Assembly (NCBI GenBank): GCA_024398755.1 | Contig: JAKSIQ010000010.1 | Location: 1 to 50,914, forward strand | Origin: Bacteroidaceae bacterium | Lineage (GTDB): Bacteria; Bacteroidota; Bacteroidia; Bacteroidales; Bacteroidaceae | DNA length: 50,914 nt | Direction of reading: 5' to 3' | Shown: piece by piece, positions 50,236 through 50,914 of the stretch | Position numbering within the stretch: position 1 is the first letter of the stretch | How the letters are laid out: each line of letters opens with the position of its first letter | Made by a program: the position numbers and the translations under genes | The notes under the pieces: generated by a model | Told to the model about the DNA's origin: nothing | Databases searched by the model: none | The model's input: only the letters and a program-made list of their open reading frames with translations

Positions 50236-50298
50236 TCAAGACCGTCCATTTTCAAAACAGCGGTAATAATAATAGCGATAATAGCGTGCGTCAAACAT
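50236..50298 (-). CDS. Tyr/Phe-rich leader peptide of the aromatic amino acid operon
   Basis: ATG at 50298 to TGA at 50236 encodes 20 residues, MFDARYYRYYYYRCFENGRS. Six Tyr (positions 6, 7, 9-12) and two Phe (2, 15) in 20 codons are far above chance, and the peptide precedes a terminator and a pheA-tyrA-aro operon. This is the layout of a transcription-attenuation leader. The last codons (bases 50248-50238, TGGACGGTCTT) can pair with AAGAGGCTGTCCA (50198-50186), which includes the left arm of the terminator: five plus four base pairs around an internal loop, a candidate antiterminator. A ribosome stalled at the Tyr codons would leave this segment free. No Shine-Dalgarno site is visible, as usual here. 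Confidence 0.75.
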   Translation of the reverse strand: MFDARYYRYYYYRCFENGRS

Positions 50299-50321
50299 TT
50301 GTTCTTGATGTTCTTGTTTTA

Positions 50322-50485
50322 TGCTTCTGCTTCTGCTTTTGCTTTTGCTTTTGCTTCTGCTTTTGCTTCTGCTTTTGTTTCTGCTTTTGCTTCTGCTTTT
50401 GCTTTTGCTTCTGCTTCTGCTATTGTTTCAGCTTCTGCTTTTGTTTCTGCTTCTGCTTTTGTTTCTGCTTCTGCTATTGTTTCAG
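50322..50485. repeat. Degenerate hexanucleotide repeat in the aro operon 5' UTR
   Basis: About 27 units of GCTTYT and variants (GCTTCT, GCTTTT, GTTTCT, GCTATT) on the plus strand. On the transcribed minus strand this is an A/G/C sequence of the AGCAGAAGCAAAAGC kind, nearly free of U and so unlikely to fold. It lies between the predicted start site (about 50485) and the leader peptide ATG (50298). Plus-strand frames through it encode artefactual poly Cys-Phe or poly Leu. Confidence 0.8.
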
Positions 50486-50490
50486 CACTG

Positions 50491-50522
50491 CAAAACTATA
50501 TGTATTTCCACAAACCGCCAAA
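50491..50522 (-). promoter_or_regulatory. Promoter of the pheA-aro-tyrA operon
   Basis: On the minus strand TTTGG (50522-50518), exactly 19 bases, TAGTTTTG (50498-50491). It fits the Bacteroidota consensus. The start site would be near 50485, giving a leader of about 330 bases that holds the hexamer repeat, the Tyr-rich leader ORF and the terminator. Confidence 0.65.
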
Positions 50523-50556
50523 TAATTCCGGCCCAACTTTCATTATTCTTCATTCC

Positions 50557-50914
50557 GGGCGCCGGAGCACTATTCCGAGCGCTGGCGCACTCCATGTGGG
50601 CGGTATGGGCGGTATGGTGCATTTCTCCATGGAGGGAATACGCTTCCTCGCGGGCGAACCCCCTACGATAGGGAAAGAATCCTGCCCACAGCACATTCTG
50701 CGTCCCTATCCTCACTATGGAAATGCGCAATCCCGCCATTCACCCCTCACGATAGGGAAAGAATCGGCCCCACAGCACCACTTTCTTCCCTATCGTCCAC
50801 GGGAAATACGCTTCCTCGCGGGCTGCCCCACTACGATAGGGAGGGAATCGGCCCTACAACACATTCTGCGTCCCTATCCTCACTATGGAAATGCGCAATC
50901 CCGCCATTCACCCC
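50557..50914. repeat. 84/168-bp tandem repeat array at the window edge
   Basis: Blocks beginning at 50641, 50725, 50809 and 50893 recur every 84 bases. Alternate blocks are much closer (50641 and 50809 share CGCTTCCTCGCGGGC and CACATTCTGCGTCCCTATCC; 50725 and 50893 share GCGCAATCCCGCCATTCACC), so the higher-order period is 168. A degenerate block precedes at 50557. Each block carries an imperfect inverted repeat of the type CGATAGGGAAAG ... CTTTCTTCCCTATCG. The array runs off the window. No gene is supported here. Confidence 0.85.

Noticed and set aside
49064-50266. 400-codon plus-strand open frame opposite pheA
   Set aside because: It runs antisense to a clear chorismate mutase-prephenate dehydratase with all motifs; the frame is open only because of codon usage on the other strand.
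50322-50485. Minus-strand Ala-Glu/Ala-Lys frame through the repeat
   Set aside because: It is open but has no ATG, GTG or TTG start in frame downstream of the predicted transcription start; an upstream stop and a TAA close it.
50109-50671. Plus-strand frames rich in Cys-Phe or Leu through the hexamer repeat
   Set aside because: They are products of the GCTTYT repeat read in two frames, with composition unlike any real protein, and they overlap the pheA leader.
50557-50914. CRISPR array
   Set aside because: The units repeat in full at 84 and 168 bases, without short constant repeats separated by unique spacers, and no cas genes are near.

Overview
The window looks like chromosomal DNA of a Bacteroidota bacterium, most likely a gut Bacteroidales; I cannot name the genus. 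The evidence is many promoters of the Bacteroidota type (TTTG or TTGG, a spacer of about 19 bases, then TAnnTTTG), few Shine-Dalgarno sites, a fimbrillin-like lipoprotein, OmpA and FadL type outer-membrane proteins, soluble hybrid histidine kinases, and a sulfonolipid-type gene set. No rRNA, tRNA, CRISPR array, IS element or prophage was found.

Left part (1-24 kb): a repeat-rich end (1-400) is followed on the minus strand by a GMP synthase lacking its glutaminase domain and a small protein of unknown role. Next come a 47-aa small ORF with a fimbrillin-like lipoprotein, a purine permease, an adenylate kinase fused to a WbuC-type cupin, an AMP-ligase/azlC/azlD group, tilS with a radical SAM gene, a YqiA-like esterase, metF-metH (one-carbon/methionine cycle), glutamine synthetase, an OmpA-like lipoprotein, a CE15 glucuronoyl esterase, a FadL-like porin, cytidine deaminase and a tRNA-dihydrouridine synthase. 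A 60-100 base repeat occurs at both 18-120 and 23846-23907 in opposite orientation.

Centre (24.0-32.2 kb): eight tightly coupled plus-strand genes behind one good promoter form the most interesting locus. The outer genes encode an alpha-oxoamine-synthase acyltransferase, a short-chain reductase and a cysteate synthase, the expected set for capnine/sulfonolipid backbone synthesis (phosphoserine + sulfite to cysteate to 3-ketocapnine to capnine). Between them lie five heterodisulfide-reductase-like genes in the order C-B-A-C-(E+D). That order resembles the sHdr sulfur-oxidation complex of other bacteria, here ending in a membrane-anchored HdrE-HdrD fusion. My inference is that this redox module serves sulfonate formation, perhaps as a sulfite source or as an electron valve; this is untested.

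Right-centre (32.4-41.9 kb): two tandem soluble hybrid histidine kinases (one with a FIST sensor, one with PAS-like repeats), rubrerythrin, a Na/phosphate cotransporter, a ROK kinase and a GNAT acetyltransferase.

Right part (41.9-50.5 kb, minus strand): a nine-gene operon pheA-aroB-aroC-aroQ-aroA-tyrA-aroG followed by a Dabb-domain lipoprotein and a GH5 enzyme. It supplies most of the shikimate pathway and both the phenylalanine and tyrosine branches. Upstream I find a 20-codon leader peptide with six Tyr and two Phe codons, a terminator hairpin with eight U just before pheA, and a possible antiterminator pairing: a candidate aromatic-amino-acid attenuator. A roughly 165-base degenerate hexamer repeat fills the 5' UTR between the predicted promoter and this leader. 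The window ends in an 84/168-base tandem repeat array that continues beyond the edge.
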